Positions 1 through 9,237 are shown, counted from the first letter of the stretch. The stretch: 64,000 bases of DNA from Bathymodiolus brooksi (GCA_963680875.1 OY804586.1:49290203-49354202), one strand, 5' to 3'. Notes: generated from the sequence alone by a model not told the origin. Numbers and translations are program-made.

Positions 1-1
1 T

Positions 2-562
2 GGCGATTTTAATTGTGTTTTAGATAAGGAAATAGATCGTTATCCTTCTCGTAATTATGATGATACGGGGGGAAAAGAACTTAAGACTATTATGACGAAA
101 AATAATCTAATCGATATTTGGAGAGAAAAAAATCCGTCAGTGAAAAAATACACGTTTAGAAGAGGTAATTCTAAATCACGTATAGACTTAATATTGATCA
201 GTGAAGAACTTTCATGTCATATCATTAACATTAAAATAATTCATTGTCCGTTCAGTGATCATGATATTAATATTATGAAATTAAACGTATGCGATATCAC
301 TAGAGGGTCTGGTACCTGGATAATGAATTTGCATACAATTAGATCTGATTATTTTCGACAAGTGTTTACAAATTGGTGGGTATATTGGAAATTAGAAAAG
401 AAATCTTTTTCAAATTTGAGGGAATGGTGGGACATAGCCAAAATTAAGATTAAATCGATAACTATAGAAGCGTCTTTAAAGGTAAACACTACTGACGACA
501 AGATAAAGGCTCTAGAAAATAAATTAGAGACATTAAAGGATATATCTGAACCCTCCAGGTAA
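2..562 (+). pseudogene. LINE ORF2, endonuclease domain (C-terminal part)
   Basis: Apurinic/apyrimidinic-type endonuclease that nicks target DNA to prime reverse transcription. The frame enters from the left edge: GDFNCVLDKEID at codons 1-12 is the conserved GDFN block, RIDLILIS lies near residue 60, and the catalytic SDH (PFSDHDIN) follows about 20 residues later. The remaining residues lead into the linker before RT. The frame ends at TAA 560-562. The next codon is in the same frame and continues homologous linker sequence, so the TAA is a premature stop. A glutamine codon (CAA to TAA) would explain it. Roughly 130 N-terminal residues lie outside the window. Confidence 0.85.
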
Positions 563-2020
563 CAATTAGAAGAGTTAGCAGACTTAGAAAACCAAATACA
601 CTCACATTATGAAAATAAAACTGACGCCGCAAGGTTAAGAGCTAAAGTTGACTGGTACGAGAAGGGGGAACAATCAACTAAATATTTTTTTAATCTAGAG
701 AGAAAGAATGGGCAAAATAAATTATGGCAAAAAATCAGGGGTCTAGATGGTAATTTAAAATATGATATCGACGAGATACTAGATGAACAGATAAATTTTT
801 ACGCAAATCTATTTTCAACAGAAGGGTGGGATAAAAATGTAGCAGAGGAACTGGTTACTCATATGGATAGAAAATTAACATGCGACGAAAGTGAAGATTT
901 AGAAAAAGACTTGACAATTAATGAAATTAAGAAAATAATTTTTTCGATGAAACAATACAAATCACCTGGATTAGACGGGATTATAAATGAATTTTATCAG
1001 ATATATTGGGATACAATAAAGGAAGATTTATTTGAAGTATTACTAGAAATTTTTGATAAATTTGAAATATGTGATTCCCAGTGTCGAGGAATGTTGACAT
1101 TACTCCATAAAGGGGGGGATAGAGATAACATACGTAACTGGCGTCCAATAACTTTATTAAATAGTGATTATAAAATCATATCAAAACTTTTAGCAAATCG
1201 CATGAAGCCAGTATTAAACAAAATTATTCATACGGATCAAAAAGGATTCGTAGCAGGGAGAAATATAAGCGAAAATAATCGTATGATTGATGATATTATA
1301 GAATTTGTAGATAATGAAGATGAGGAAGGTGTAATTATTTTTGTTGATCAGCAAAAAGCATTTGATAGAATGGAATGGGGGTGGTTAAATTATGTTATGG
1401 AATGTTTTAATTTTGGACTGAAATTTCGTGAATGGGTTTATATGCTATTTAAAAAGGGAAAAACCTGTATAAAAACAAATGGTTTCATATCAAAATTTTT
1501 CGCAATATCGCGTTCAGCCAGACAAGGATGTCCTGCTGCACCGATTTTGTACATTATTCAGGCAGAGCCGATGGCTTGTGCTATCCGAAACACTCCGGAA
1601 ATACATGGTATCAAACTACCCAACTGTGAGGGGCAGCCCGTAAAGGAAGCAAAAATATGCATGTTTGCAGACGACACGCAACTCTTAAACAAAAACGAAG
1701 AATCTGTTGAACAATCCTTTTTAATTCTTTCGAAATTTGAAAAGGCATCCGGCTCTAAGATAAATTATGAAAAAACAAAAGGATTATTTATTGGTAGATT
1801 AAGGGGGAAACGACCCAGATTAACTAACATATCATGGATTTCAGACAATATAAAGACTTTAGGTGTTTTTCACGGGTACAATATAGACACTGATGACATT
1901 TGGAAAAAAATTATAAATAAAATGAAAAGCTGCACACAGGTTTGGAAAACCAGAAATTTAACCTTTAAGGGAAAAACTTTAATCGTAAAAAATTTTCCGT
2001 TAGCTCAAATGGGATTTTAA
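563..2020 (+). pseudogene. LINE ORF2, linker and reverse transcriptase domain
   Basis: RNA-directed DNA polymerase of the LINE, in the same frame as the endonuclease part. After a charged linker (KVDWYEKGEQSTKYFF) the RT blocks appear in order: YKSPGLDGI, WRPITLLNSDYKI, QKGFVAGRNISEN, IFVDQQKAFDRMEW (block A aspartate), ARQGCPAAP (block B) and CMFADDTQLL (block C, the FADD catalytic pair), then the thumb to MGF. The segment ends at TAA 2018-2020. Reading resumes immediately in the same frame (TEMRGIPEKY), so this is the second premature stop, again explainable as CAA to TAA. All catalytic aspartates are present. Confidence 0.88.
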
Positions 2021-3370
2021 ACTGAAATGAGGGGGATACCAGAGAAATATAAAAAAGAGGTGAATGATTTGATTTGGAAATTTCTTTGGGACAATAAACC
2101 AAACCAAATAGAAAGAAACGTATGTTGCTTAAATATTAATGAAGGGGGGGTGGGAATGATTAACATAGACAATTTTGTCAAAAGTAAACAGATAAAATTT
2201 ATATACAAAATAATCAACAGTGAGATGGACTCATGGAATGCGATAGGTAAACACTGGTTACAGAAATACGATAAAAAATTTGGAGTTGATTTTTTTCTTT
2301 GTAAATGCTCCGATATTAAAGGTTTAGATATTGCATCCATTCCAAAATACTATCAAGACGCTATACAAGCATGGAACAATTTTTTGGGGTCATGTTCTAC
2401 GGAGTCTAAAAATGACATTTTAGATAAAAACATATTTGGTAACTCTGAGATCAAATTTAATAGAAATCCACTTTTTTTTCAATCGTTTTTGAGAAATAAT
2501 ATATTTAAAATAAACGATATATGGGATAAAAACAATAATACCTTTGTTGATAATCAGACTATATTTAATAGACTGGATGATAAAAGGAACTGGATATCAG
2601 AATGGGCAAAAATAAAAAAATCAATACCAGAAAATTTTGTTAAGAAATTAAAATCCGATGATAACGAAAAGATAAAAAAATCATTAGGTTTAAAAATAGA
2701 TAGTAATTTGAATATTAGAAATCATAATAATAAAATCATTGTTCCAAAAGAGCTGAAACTAAAGAATATCCAGAAAGAAATACGTAAACCAATTACGCCA
2801 AAATGTCAATTCAAATGGGATACAATTTATGAAAAGAAATTTAACTGGATATCAATTTGGTATATACTGAACAAGATTAAATGTAAACAAAGCATTATCC
2901 AGTTCCAATGGAAATGTTTGCATAACATTGTCTATTCAGAATATAGATTACAAAAAATGGGAAAATCAGATGGTCAATGTCATTTTTGTAAAAATGAAAT
3001 AGAGTCCCTTATGCATTTGTTTTACAGGTGTCATAAAATTAAACATGTCTTAGATGAATTAAAACACATTTTTAATAGCATTTTTGAAAAAAATATAGTA
3101 CTTGTTGAGGAAAACTTAATCATTGGGGTGTATGAGGGAGAAATAACTGAAAATCTACTTTTAATGAATTTAGTAATTTGTATATTAAAATGGGTAATTT
3201 GGAAAACAAGAAATTATATAAAATATAATAAAAGTACTTACAGGGAAGCAATAGTTATCACAAATCTCAAAAATGAACTCAGAAGTAATATACAAATGAT
3301 GATTAAGAACCCAGAAGTTCGAAACTTATATAATATTAGGAAATTACAGCTATTATTGGATACATTATGA
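2021..3370 (+). pseudogene. LINE ORF2, C-terminal domain with CCHC zinc knuckle
   Basis: Continuation of the same frame after the second internal TAA. It covers the post-RT region of about 450 residues, rich in Lys, Ile and Asn. Near residue 330 it carries a knuckle of the pattern C-x2-C-...-H-x4-C (CHFCKNEIESLMHLFYRC), the zf-RVT type found at the C-terminus of L1/Tx1-like ORF2 proteins and needed for retrotransposition in studied relatives. The true stop is TGA/TAA at the end of this segment, followed by the 3' UTR. There is no frameshift in the whole segment. Confidence 0.82.
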
Positions 3371-3613
3371 ATTTAGTTGTATTAATAATTCCTTTCATTG
3401 TTTACTGTGTAAAAATGTATGTTTATAAATTGAATATGAGAGATAAGATATGATTTATTTGCTTATGGTATTGTATTCTTACTACAACTGTACCAGTATT
3501 TATTTATTTAATTATATTGTTCATTGTAAATATTTGTAAACCTTTGAGGTTTCCTGGCACCCAGAGGTAAATTGTTCACAGGTGTAATATAGATATAATA
3601 AAAAAAAAAAAAA

Positions 3614-3760
3614 TATATCAAACAATATACATCTATTTTCATGCAATTTAACGTTAAAGGTGACAGGAAGCGATTTTTTGTTTCCGTTTTTTCGACTTCT
3701 TTATGAAGTTTATTTCAAAATAAAGCAGAAAATATTATTCCCTTCGGGAAAATCTTAAAT
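3614..3760. other. Intergenic stretch, no gene seen
   Basis: A+T-rich sequence between the LINE poly-A tail and the first coding-like segment to the right. I see no RNA gene or repeat in it. A short dyad TTCCCTTCGGGAA occurs at 3740-3752. It could hold the promoter of the following split gene, but no convincing core element is visible. Confidence 0.5.
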
Positions 3761-3869
3761 ATGTACCCGTATCCACCCGTTAAAGTGTGGTCACAGCGAA
3801 CAATATACAATGATTACTTCCCCCTGAAAGAACTCTTCACCTACGTCACACGTGCCCAAGTCTACACAG
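3761..3869 (+). CDS. Candidate short coding exon, function unknown
   Basis: An ATG at 3761 opens 36 codons of protein-like sequence (MYPYPPVKVWSQRTIYNDYF at the start, then LKELFTYVTRAQVYT), ending at CACAG with a GTAAAC donor at 3870. The frame also extends upstream without a stop to about 3703. It overlaps the 5' edge of the acidic exon of the next gene in another frame, so the same CACAG/GTAAAC junction could serve as a donor here or as an acceptor for the acidic exon. It ends in phase 1, which does not match the exons identified downstream. I do not recognise the protein; transcript data would decide. Confidence 0.35.
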
Positions 3870-5673
3870 GTAAACCAAACAACTGATAGCGTGGATAAAA
3901 AAAAATACATCAAAATAATTGAAATTGATAACAATTTTGAGGAAAGTGATTGTGAAGAAATGCCAGATTTAAATTTAACAGGATCTGCAGTTCAACCGTA
4001 TATGTTTGAACCCACAAAAGGAACTGAAGGCGAAAAGTCAGCATCAGGAAGTGAAGAAAATTCAGATTCCGACGACGATCTAGAAATATCACATGGATCT
4101 GATGCAAACGAATTTGACGAGGACGAAGAAACTGAACATGTTAGTCATTGGTAAGTTTCCAATTATTTTTCAATTTTTCTTTCTCGTAAGAGAGTTTGGA
4201 GTAATTAAAATATCGATATGAATTTTTTTGGGGGGTATGTATTTTTTTTTTCTGTATCTCAATCTTCATGCAATATTTCAGATTGATTTAAGTGATTAAT
4301 ATGGAGTAGCTGTTTTAAGTAACAAAAACCACGTTTTTCATCTATAGCATAGATCCTTGCATTTTGTGAAGTATTTCGAATCTGGTTCCATTCGATATCA
4401 GTCTGGTATACTTGAGTTATTAATTGAATTGTTAATTCAAATAATTGTAGATTGTATGTGTGTAGGTAAATTAATGTAAGAATGGGCCATGCTTAATTAG
4501 ATACGAAGAAAAAACTTATCATGACTCAAATAAAGTTTTGTAATAAGAATAATGTCAGACGATCATTGTTGTTTATGCGATGTGTATCGGCCTACACCAG
4601 CAGCCTGAACTGCATAACTTGCAAATAAAACAACTTGTACTACACCATTCATATCTTTCTCTTGTACATGTCCAACTAGTACTGTACTACCTCTGACGGT
4701 ATACATTATTTATGTAAATATGCACCTTTGTGGTATTCATATTGTAAGAAGTAATTGTTTTGTACTTTTCCTTTATGTAGGTGTAAATGTAACCATTGCA
4801 CTACTATGTCAACAAAGAGAGAATCAAAATGTTGCAAAGATACACACATTGTTGATGATAATATATTGGAAGCTGAAATTGAATGTATTACTCTCCATGA
4901 AGGCTTTCAAGCAAACTGTTTAAACCAGTATGTTTTAGAAACATCATACTATGAATATGTACATGAAAATGGACCACTTGAGGAAGATCAGTTGATTCAC
5001 AAGTAAGTGTTTTACATGTAACCAAAATAAGATGAAGGTAAACGATTAAATAATTGAATGTATATTTTATTAACCTTTAAAGGTAATAATTGACAAAAAC
5101 TGTTAATTTGAGTGAATTATATCCTCTAGAGTAATTGAAGTAATTGTTTGACTTTGACCAAGACAATTTTTTTCAACAATTGGAGGAACTAGAAGGATGC
5201 AAATTTTATTTTAGTGTCTTTTTTTCAAATGTACAAATAATACATGTGTATGTCACAAACAAGAAAACATTTCCACATTCATAATTTGTTTTTGTACATA
5301 TATAAATCTTCATATTCACAAACTCGACTCGTAGCCAAGTGGTAAAGTTTACCAGTGGCTTTCCCATGGTCGGTGGTTCTCTCCGGACACTCCGGCTTCT
5401 TCCACCACTAAAACTGGTCGCCATGATATAGTTGAAATATTGCTGAAAGTGGCGTTAAAACACCAAAAATTAAAAAGAAATCAATCATATTCACAAAATA
5501 GTTATTCTTAATATTTCAGAGTGTACAGATATATTGCCTATAGAAGATTTGTTCAATGGATTTACCACTGGCTAGGAAAAATAAACCGTAAAGTGTTTCC
5601 TTCATGTGTAATTAAAACAATAAGAGACAAGTTACCTTCTCAGCAGTATTGTGGATGTAAATATCCAAATTAA
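3870..5673 (+). CDS. P2X7 ballast-like zinc-domain protein, three exons
   Basis: Exons 3870-4150, 4781-5002 and 5520-5673 join in phase (donors GTAAGT at 4151 and 5003; acceptors TTATGTAG and ATTTCAG) to give about 218 residues ending at TAA 5671-5673. Residues 1-93 are acidic and probably disordered. Residues 94 on match the cytoplasmic ballast of P2X7 receptors, which coordinates zinc through clustered cysteines and binds guanine nucleotide in the mammalian receptor. The matching blocks are WCKCNHC, RESKCCKD, ECITLHEGFQANCLN, YRYIAYRRFVQWI, FPSCVIKTIRDKLPSQQY. There is no channel or transmembrane part, so this is a stand-alone ballast protein, as in many invertebrates. The 5' boundary is uncertain: the acidic frame has no ATG before 3959 and a stop at 3825, so an upstream exon is likely. 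Confidence 0.75.
4151..4780 (+). other. Intron 1 of the P2X7 ballast-like gene
   Basis: Canonical GTAAGT start and TTTATGTAG end. A+T-rich, with no coding signal on either strand beyond chance frames. Confidence 0.65.
5003..5519 (+). other. Intron 2 of the P2X7 ballast-like gene, with a SINE fragment
   Basis: Begins GTAAGT and ends ATATTTCAG. The exon phases either side are 2 and 1, rebuilding a lysine codon. A 5'-truncated SINE sits at 5325-5483. Confidence 0.65.
5325..5483 (+). mobile_element. Molluscan SINE, 5'-truncated copy
   Basis: Shares a body (CGACTCGTAGCC, TTTACCAGTGGCTTTCCCATG, GGCTTCTTCCACCACTAA) and 3' tail (CATGATATAGTTGAAATATT, GTGGCGTTAAAACACCAA) with the fuller copy at 6631-6896. 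It lacks the tRNA-like head. The conserved tail is a domain shared by several mollusc SINE families. Confidence 0.75.
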
Positions 5674-5730
5674 AAAAAAACAATTAACAACATTAGACTA
5701 AATATAATATACTATTATTATTATTATTAT

Positions 5731-5915
5731 TCATTCTCTCTGAAATCTAGAGACATGGCTTTGAATGACATCTTCTTTGGGTCGCCTTGGTGTGCTGTGG
5801 GAGAGAGGTGGTGGTCTTCTCTTGTCATCACGTCGTCTAGCTTCATATGCTTCAGTAAATGTTCCATGAAGTTCCCTTCTAAATAACAGGTCTTCAAAGA
5901 GATCATCAACATAAC
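5731..5915 (-). CDS. Terminal exon of an unidentified minus-strand gene
   Basis: Reading the minus strand, a polypyrimidine stretch and GACCAG acceptor (5916-5917) precede 60 codons of clearly protein-like sequence: YVDDLFEDLLFRRELHGTF, then EAYEARRRDDKRRPPPLSHS and a basic tail to VSRFQRE and TGA at 5731-5733. The exon begins in phase 1 and no upstream exon was found. It lies tail-to-tail with the ballast gene (TAA at 5673) and overlaps the first codons of the YqaJ frame on the other strand, so the two readings compete over 5890-5915. I do not recognise the protein. Its position between a YqaJ gene and a nearby ISL2EU-like transposase allows, but does not prove, transposon origin. Confidence 0.5.
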
Positions 5916-6455
5916 CTGGTCAAAAAAATTAAATCCTTATTGGAATATTGAAACCCCCGCCTTTGTGTATGGTCGAAAACATGAACCTATAGCTCGCAGA
6001 AAATACATTGCTTTTAAAAAGCTAAAACAAAATGAGAGGGTGTCCGTACATGAATGTGGAATTTTCATATGTAAAAAAAATGGATTTCTCGGAGCCAGTC
6101 CAGATGGCTTAGTTGCAAGTAAATCTGACACTTGTCGTGAATGGGTACTAGAAATCAAATGTCCATTCAAATGGCGTCACAGAACAATAAAAGATGCGTG
6201 TCGTGATAAAACCTTTTGCTGTGAAGTAAACAATGAAAATGATATACAACTGAAGAAGTCCCATCGTTATTACTCACAAGTTCAGGGTCAAATGACCCTC
6301 TGTCAGTGTCACAAGTGTGATTTTGTTATATATATCTATCGACAGATTTTTTGATTTTAGAGATAGATTTTGATGAAGATTACTGGAATTATGCAGAATC
6401 AAAGCTTGTTGACTCTTATACAAAGAATAGTGTTCCATCAATTCTTAGGGACTGA
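5890..6455 (+). pseudogene. YqaJ-like nuclease (PD-(D/E)XK fold), C-terminal exon with one frameshift
   Basis: Domain of the YqaJ/lambda-exonuclease type, which degrades or processes DNA ends in phages and is widely spread in animal genomes, often in transposons. The frame, open after a TAA-CAG at 5886-5889, shows the family blocks in order: FVYGRKHEPIARRKY, GFLGASPDGLV (metal-binding Asp), VLEIKCPFKW (the E-x-K), and YYSQVQGQMTLC (the late Gln). Four catalytic signatures are intact. The frame stops at TGA 6352-6354, but the usual C-terminus (EIDFDEDYWNYAESKLVDSY) continues one frame over to TGA 6453-6455. A missing T in the T-run at 6347-6352 would restore it. A short intron is less likely. 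The N-terminal part of the protein was not found. Confidence 0.7.
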
Positions 6456-6630
6456 CTGAATTAAATTGTACAAAATAAATATGAAATTAATCTGAATAAT
6501 CTTTATTTGATTTTAAGATCAATCACAACAGACAGAAACTGTTCTCTATTTCTTAGCACCTGAGTTCACTTAAAGTTATTAACAAGAGTTAACTGTTAGT
6601 CAATAAAAATGCATATTCAAAGCTAAATAG
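6456..6630. other. Intergenic, no gene seen
   Basis: A+T-rich. Contains AATAAATATG just after the YqaJ stop (about 6474), a possible polyadenylation signal. Nothing else recognised. Confidence 0.45.
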
Positions 6631-6896
6631 GGGCCTGTGTGGCTCAATGAGTTAGGTAGTTGGATTACCTAACAACTCATACAAGCCTATTACCAATACA
6701 GCGTGGGTTCGCGCCCGACTTTGTAAATTACAAAAAGGGTGCACTCGACTCGCAGCCGCAAGTGATAAAGTTTACCAGTTGCTTTCCCATGGACGTGGTT
6801 CTCTCTGGGTACTCCGGCTTCTTCCACCACTAACACTGGTCGCCATGATATAGCTGAAATATTGCTGAAAGTGGCATTAAACACCAAAAATCAAAT
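6631..6896 (+). mobile_element. tRNA-derived molluscan SINE, near full length
   Basis: The head carries RNA polymerase III promoter boxes: A box TGGCTCAATGAG at 6640-6651 and B box GGTTCGCGCCC at 6706-6716. The tRNA-unrelated body follows (CTCGACTCGCAGCC, CTTTCCCATGG) with the conserved tail CATGATATAGCTGAAATATT and GTGGCATTAAACACCAA. The head is too degenerate to fold as a working tRNA. Confidence 0.82.
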
Positions 6897-6944
6897 CATA
6901 TTGCATGAATATTGATGAATATTGTCCCGGGCAATATATCATAC

Positions 6945-6990
6945 CTAAAACTGGTTGTCATGATATAGCTGAGAATACTATCGAGGTAAA
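6945..6990 (+). repeat. Fragment of the same SINE tail
   Basis: AACTGGTTGTCATGATATAG followed by CTGAGAAT repeats the segment just before the SINE 3' end. It is a third, very short copy in this region. Confidence 0.5.
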
Positions 6991-7160
6991 TGTAAACTAG
7001 TCAAAAAGAATTTTCAAGATGGCTCTCAAGTTTCTGATTTGGTACAGATATTCTCCATGTAATTTGTTGGTTAAACTTTCCAACTGTATTTTAGATATAT
7101 CATGTAGGTAATTCTTAGAACTGAAGATAGCCTAATGGTTTTATTTTCAGCAATTTCAGC
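6991..7160. other. Spacer without recognised feature
   Basis: A+T-rich sequence between the SINE fragment and the reverse transcriptase remnant. Nothing recognised on either strand. Confidence 0.4.
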
Positions 7161-7790
7161 AAACATTTGATCTCCTTGTTATGTCGTATCATTCAAGACC
7201 TAATGATACTCGATTTATTTTTATACTCATATGAGTCGAAGTTTCTTCAAAAGCTTGTAAAAGATAAGAAGATTCATGAGGCTAGAGCCTTTAATTTCAC
7301 ATACAGGTATATTGATGACGTTTTATCTATCAATAATTCTAGATTTGCAGAATTTCTTCCATTGATATATCCTCCAGAGCTGGAAGTTAAAGAGACCACC
7401 GATACAGCTTCGTCCGCATCATTTTTGGACTTATACCTCGAATTTGACGACAGTGGTCAACTCAGTACTAAAATTTATGATAAGCGGGACGACTTCAATT
7501 TTAAAATCATAAATTTTCCAAACATGTGCAGCAATATACCAGCTTCTCCTGCATATGGTGTTTACATCTCGCAATTGATTCGCTATGCAAGGGCCAGTAG
7601 CAATTATTCTGATTTCCTGAAACGTCATCTTCATCTGAGAAACAGGCTACTGGACCAGGGCTATAAAAAGATTCGCCTTATTCGATCTCTTAAAAAGTTT
7701 ATATTCCGATACCAATATCTTGTCGAAATATATTCCGTCTCTGCAGAAAAAATTATAAGCGATGCATTTTCATATAGTGAAAATGTATAA
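7161..7790 (+). pseudogene. YIDD-type reverse transcriptase fragment (Penelope-like or related)
   Basis: The 3' third of a retroelement reverse transcriptase. From DLFLYSYESKF the frame runs through FTYRYIDDVLSINN (catalytic YIDD), SFLDLYLEFDDSGQL, IYDKRDDFNFKI, NIPASPAYGVYISQLIRYAR and a basic C-terminus ending SYSENV, TAA at 7788-7790. These blocks characterise an abundant bivalve and invertebrate RT family. I place it nearest to Penelope-like elements because of the YxDD context, but no GIY-YIG domain is present here and the assignment is uncertain. The fingers region is missing, so the copy is 5'-truncated. Confidence 0.75.
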
Positions 7791-7822
7791 AGATAAAGAA
7801 GTCAAATTTTTTTTGTCAATGT

Positions 7823-7855
7823 GTGACGTAAAAATATTTTTGACATTTACGTCAC
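7823..7855. repeat. Hairpin with perfect 10-bp arms
   Basis: GTGACGTAAA at 7823-7832 is the exact reverse complement of TTTACGTCAC at 7846-7855, with a 13-nt loop. Each arm contains TGACGT, a CRE-like half. Confidence 0.75.
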
Positions 7856-7939
7856 CGAATATGGTACTGCTTTGACAACTATTTTACCTATTTTGATCCT
7901 GTATTTAAATACTGTTACAGTGACAGCCGGAACCTTTGA

Positions 7940-8032
7940 ACCGTAATGAGAGCGGAAGGTTTGGCGCCTTAAAATCTGATTCAACCCACCATTTCTTTAG
8001 AAATGCCTGTACCAAGTCAGGGTCATTACGGT
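7940..8032. repeat. Inverted repeat, 10-bp arms 73 bp apart
   Basis: ACCGTAATGA at 7940-7949 pairs exactly with TCATTACGGT at 8023-8032. Together with the hairpin just upstream it suggests structured RNA in the tail of the retroelement. Confidence 0.65.
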
Positions 8033-8177
8033 TTTCACAGTTTTCCGGTTGTTGACTGATTTTGTCTGTTTATATAATTATGAGTTTTGACTTTCCCTTT
8101 GTAAGATTGTTCGGAGTTCGGTAATTTTGTTATTACCCTTATTCAATAGTAAATAACTATCTTAATGTTTCATATAT

Positions 8178-8684
8178 TTATTTGACGAGAGGTGGAAGAA
8201 GGTTTGTCAAAGCACTGCATACAAAGAAAATCGAGTCAGCTACTCCACTTAAACTTAAAGGCATAATTCCCTGTAAAATTCTGAAATTCTTAATTTGTTC
8301 CATTTTCCTCTCAACATGTATCCGTGCTGAAGCAACACGTCTTGTAAACTCAATCTGTTCCTTTGTAAACTGCTTGATAGCTGCTGACATAAAAGGTTGG
8401 CAATACATTTTAATGCCTTTAGTCTTAAAATCTGTATTCAAATGGAAAAATCCTTTATCCACCATAACAGCATCACCTTCTTCTAAAAGATCAATCGGAC
8501 CACTATTTCTTGAAATATAAACATCTGAAGCAGATCCTCCATATGATTTTGACACAAATACAACTGAACCTGTCATACTTATACCAATCAATGATTTAAA
8601 TGTGTTGTGAGACTTGTAGTGGGAATATGTCTGCGATTTATTTTCAAGTGAAGATGGAGTCTATGAAAAGTTCGGTGCATTCCA
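8178..8684 (-). pseudogene. ISL2EU-like DDE transposase, C-terminal catalytic part
   Basis: DDE_Tnp_4-type transposase that cuts and joins transposon ends. Minus-strand blocks in order: MECTELF (position of the usual DCTE, first catalytic Asp replaced by Glu), a frameshift near 8652, SQTYSHYKSHNTFKSLIGIS, GSVVFVSKSYGGSASDVYIS (second catalytic Asp region), DAVMVDKGF, ARIHVERKMEQIKNFRIL (catalytic Glu in HVER), and a C-terminus LLPPLVK with TAA at 8178-8180. A SINE-like element cuts the gene at 8685; the N-terminal part lies beyond it at 9236-9452. Broken by the Asp change, the frameshift and the insertion. Confidence 0.78.
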
Positions 8685-9095
8685 TGATTGATTGATTGAT
8701 TGATTGATTGGTGTTTAACGTCCAGCGAGCAATTTTTCAGCTATATTCAGGACGAGAACATTTAAAAATTTAAACGCCACGGGACTCGAAACAAGGAAAG
8801 GTGATGGGTAGGGACGGATAATTTTGCCAGTGCAACAGGTCTCTTATGAACCACTCATCATGGGCATGCTCATAATGAGCTGTTACACTGGGTTCTTTAA
8901 CGTGCGGAGAGGGTGGCAATCTCTCAACACGGGACCTCGGTTTTATTTACGTCTCTTCCGCAGGACGGGTTGGTTGTGAATTTCTACATCCCGCACAACC
9001 GACGGACGCCCCTTCAAGCCGAAGAAGCTCTCGGTCCCCGGGGTTCCCGCGGGGTTGACCCCTTTTAGAGGACTAGGGCGGAGAAACCTGGTGCC
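8685..9095 (-). mobile_element. SINE-like element on the minus strand, inserted in the transposase
   Basis: On the minus strand it ends ATATAGCTGAAAAATTGCTC, GCTGGACGTTAAACACCA, then five or more CAAT units (plus-strand TGAT run at 8685-8710). The tail is related to that of the SINE at 6631-6896. The body is G+C-rich compared with its surroundings (CCCCGGGGTTCCCGCGGGGT around 9038-9057). It separates the catalytic half of the transposase from the inverted duplication at 9096-9350. It may be longer than a typical SINE, and I could not find pol III boxes with confidence. Confidence 0.65.
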
Positions 9096-9237
9096 TGCAA
9101 GTAGAATATTTACTAGCTGGATAAACATCATGGAACAAGCATTGAAATCAAGTGTTTTTACCGCCCCTATGTACATTGCAATCAAAGATTCCATAGTGCT
9201 TTAAGAATTCCAAAGACAAGAATTATTTTGGACTGCA
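9096..9237 (+). pseudogene. Inverted partial copy of the ISL2EU-like transposase
   Basis: Plus-strand reading gives SRIFTSWINIMEQAL, a 34-bp insert (around 9150-9183), then in a shifted frame RIPKTRIILDCTE. This is the end of the HTH region and the first catalytic block, with the Asp of DCTE intact. It is the reverse complement of the minus-strand copy at 9236-9350, forming a head-to-head palindrome centred near 9236. Confidence 0.7.

Larger units (their letters stand above)
1..3613 (+). mobile_element. Non-LTR retrotransposon (LINE), L1/Tx1-like, 5'-truncated by the window edge
   Basis: The window opens inside the apurinic-type endonuclease of ORF2 (GDFN motif at the very first codons) and continues through reverse transcriptase and a C-terminal CCHC knuckle. 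A 3' UTR of about 230 bp (3371-3598) follows and ends in an A-run at 3599-3613. The order EN-RT-CCHC with a poly-A tail is typical of the L1/Tx1 group of LINEs. Assignment to the Tx1 side is inferred from the RT style (QKGFVAGRNI, FADDTQLL) and was not tested by phylogeny. One reading frame spans 2-3370 with only two internal stops, so the copy is fairly young. Confidence 0.88.
7791..8128 (+). mobile_element. 3' non-coding tail of the YIDD retroelement
   Basis: Directly follows the RT stop. It contains two strong inverted repeats and the segment CCACCATTTCTTTAGAAATG with TGCCTGTACCAAGTCAGG, which I recall as recurrent in bivalve sequence downstream of this RT type. The exact 3' end, near CGGAGTTCGGTAATTTTG, is inferred. 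Confidence 0.5.

Noticed and set aside
560..2020. Alternative genetic code reading TAA as Gln in the LINE
   Set aside because: Two C to T changes in a mobile element explain it; other genes here use TAA as stop (5671-5673, 11589-11591).
6631..6716. Functional tRNA gene
   Set aside because: A and B boxes are present, but the cloverleaf does not form and the sequence continues into a SINE body.
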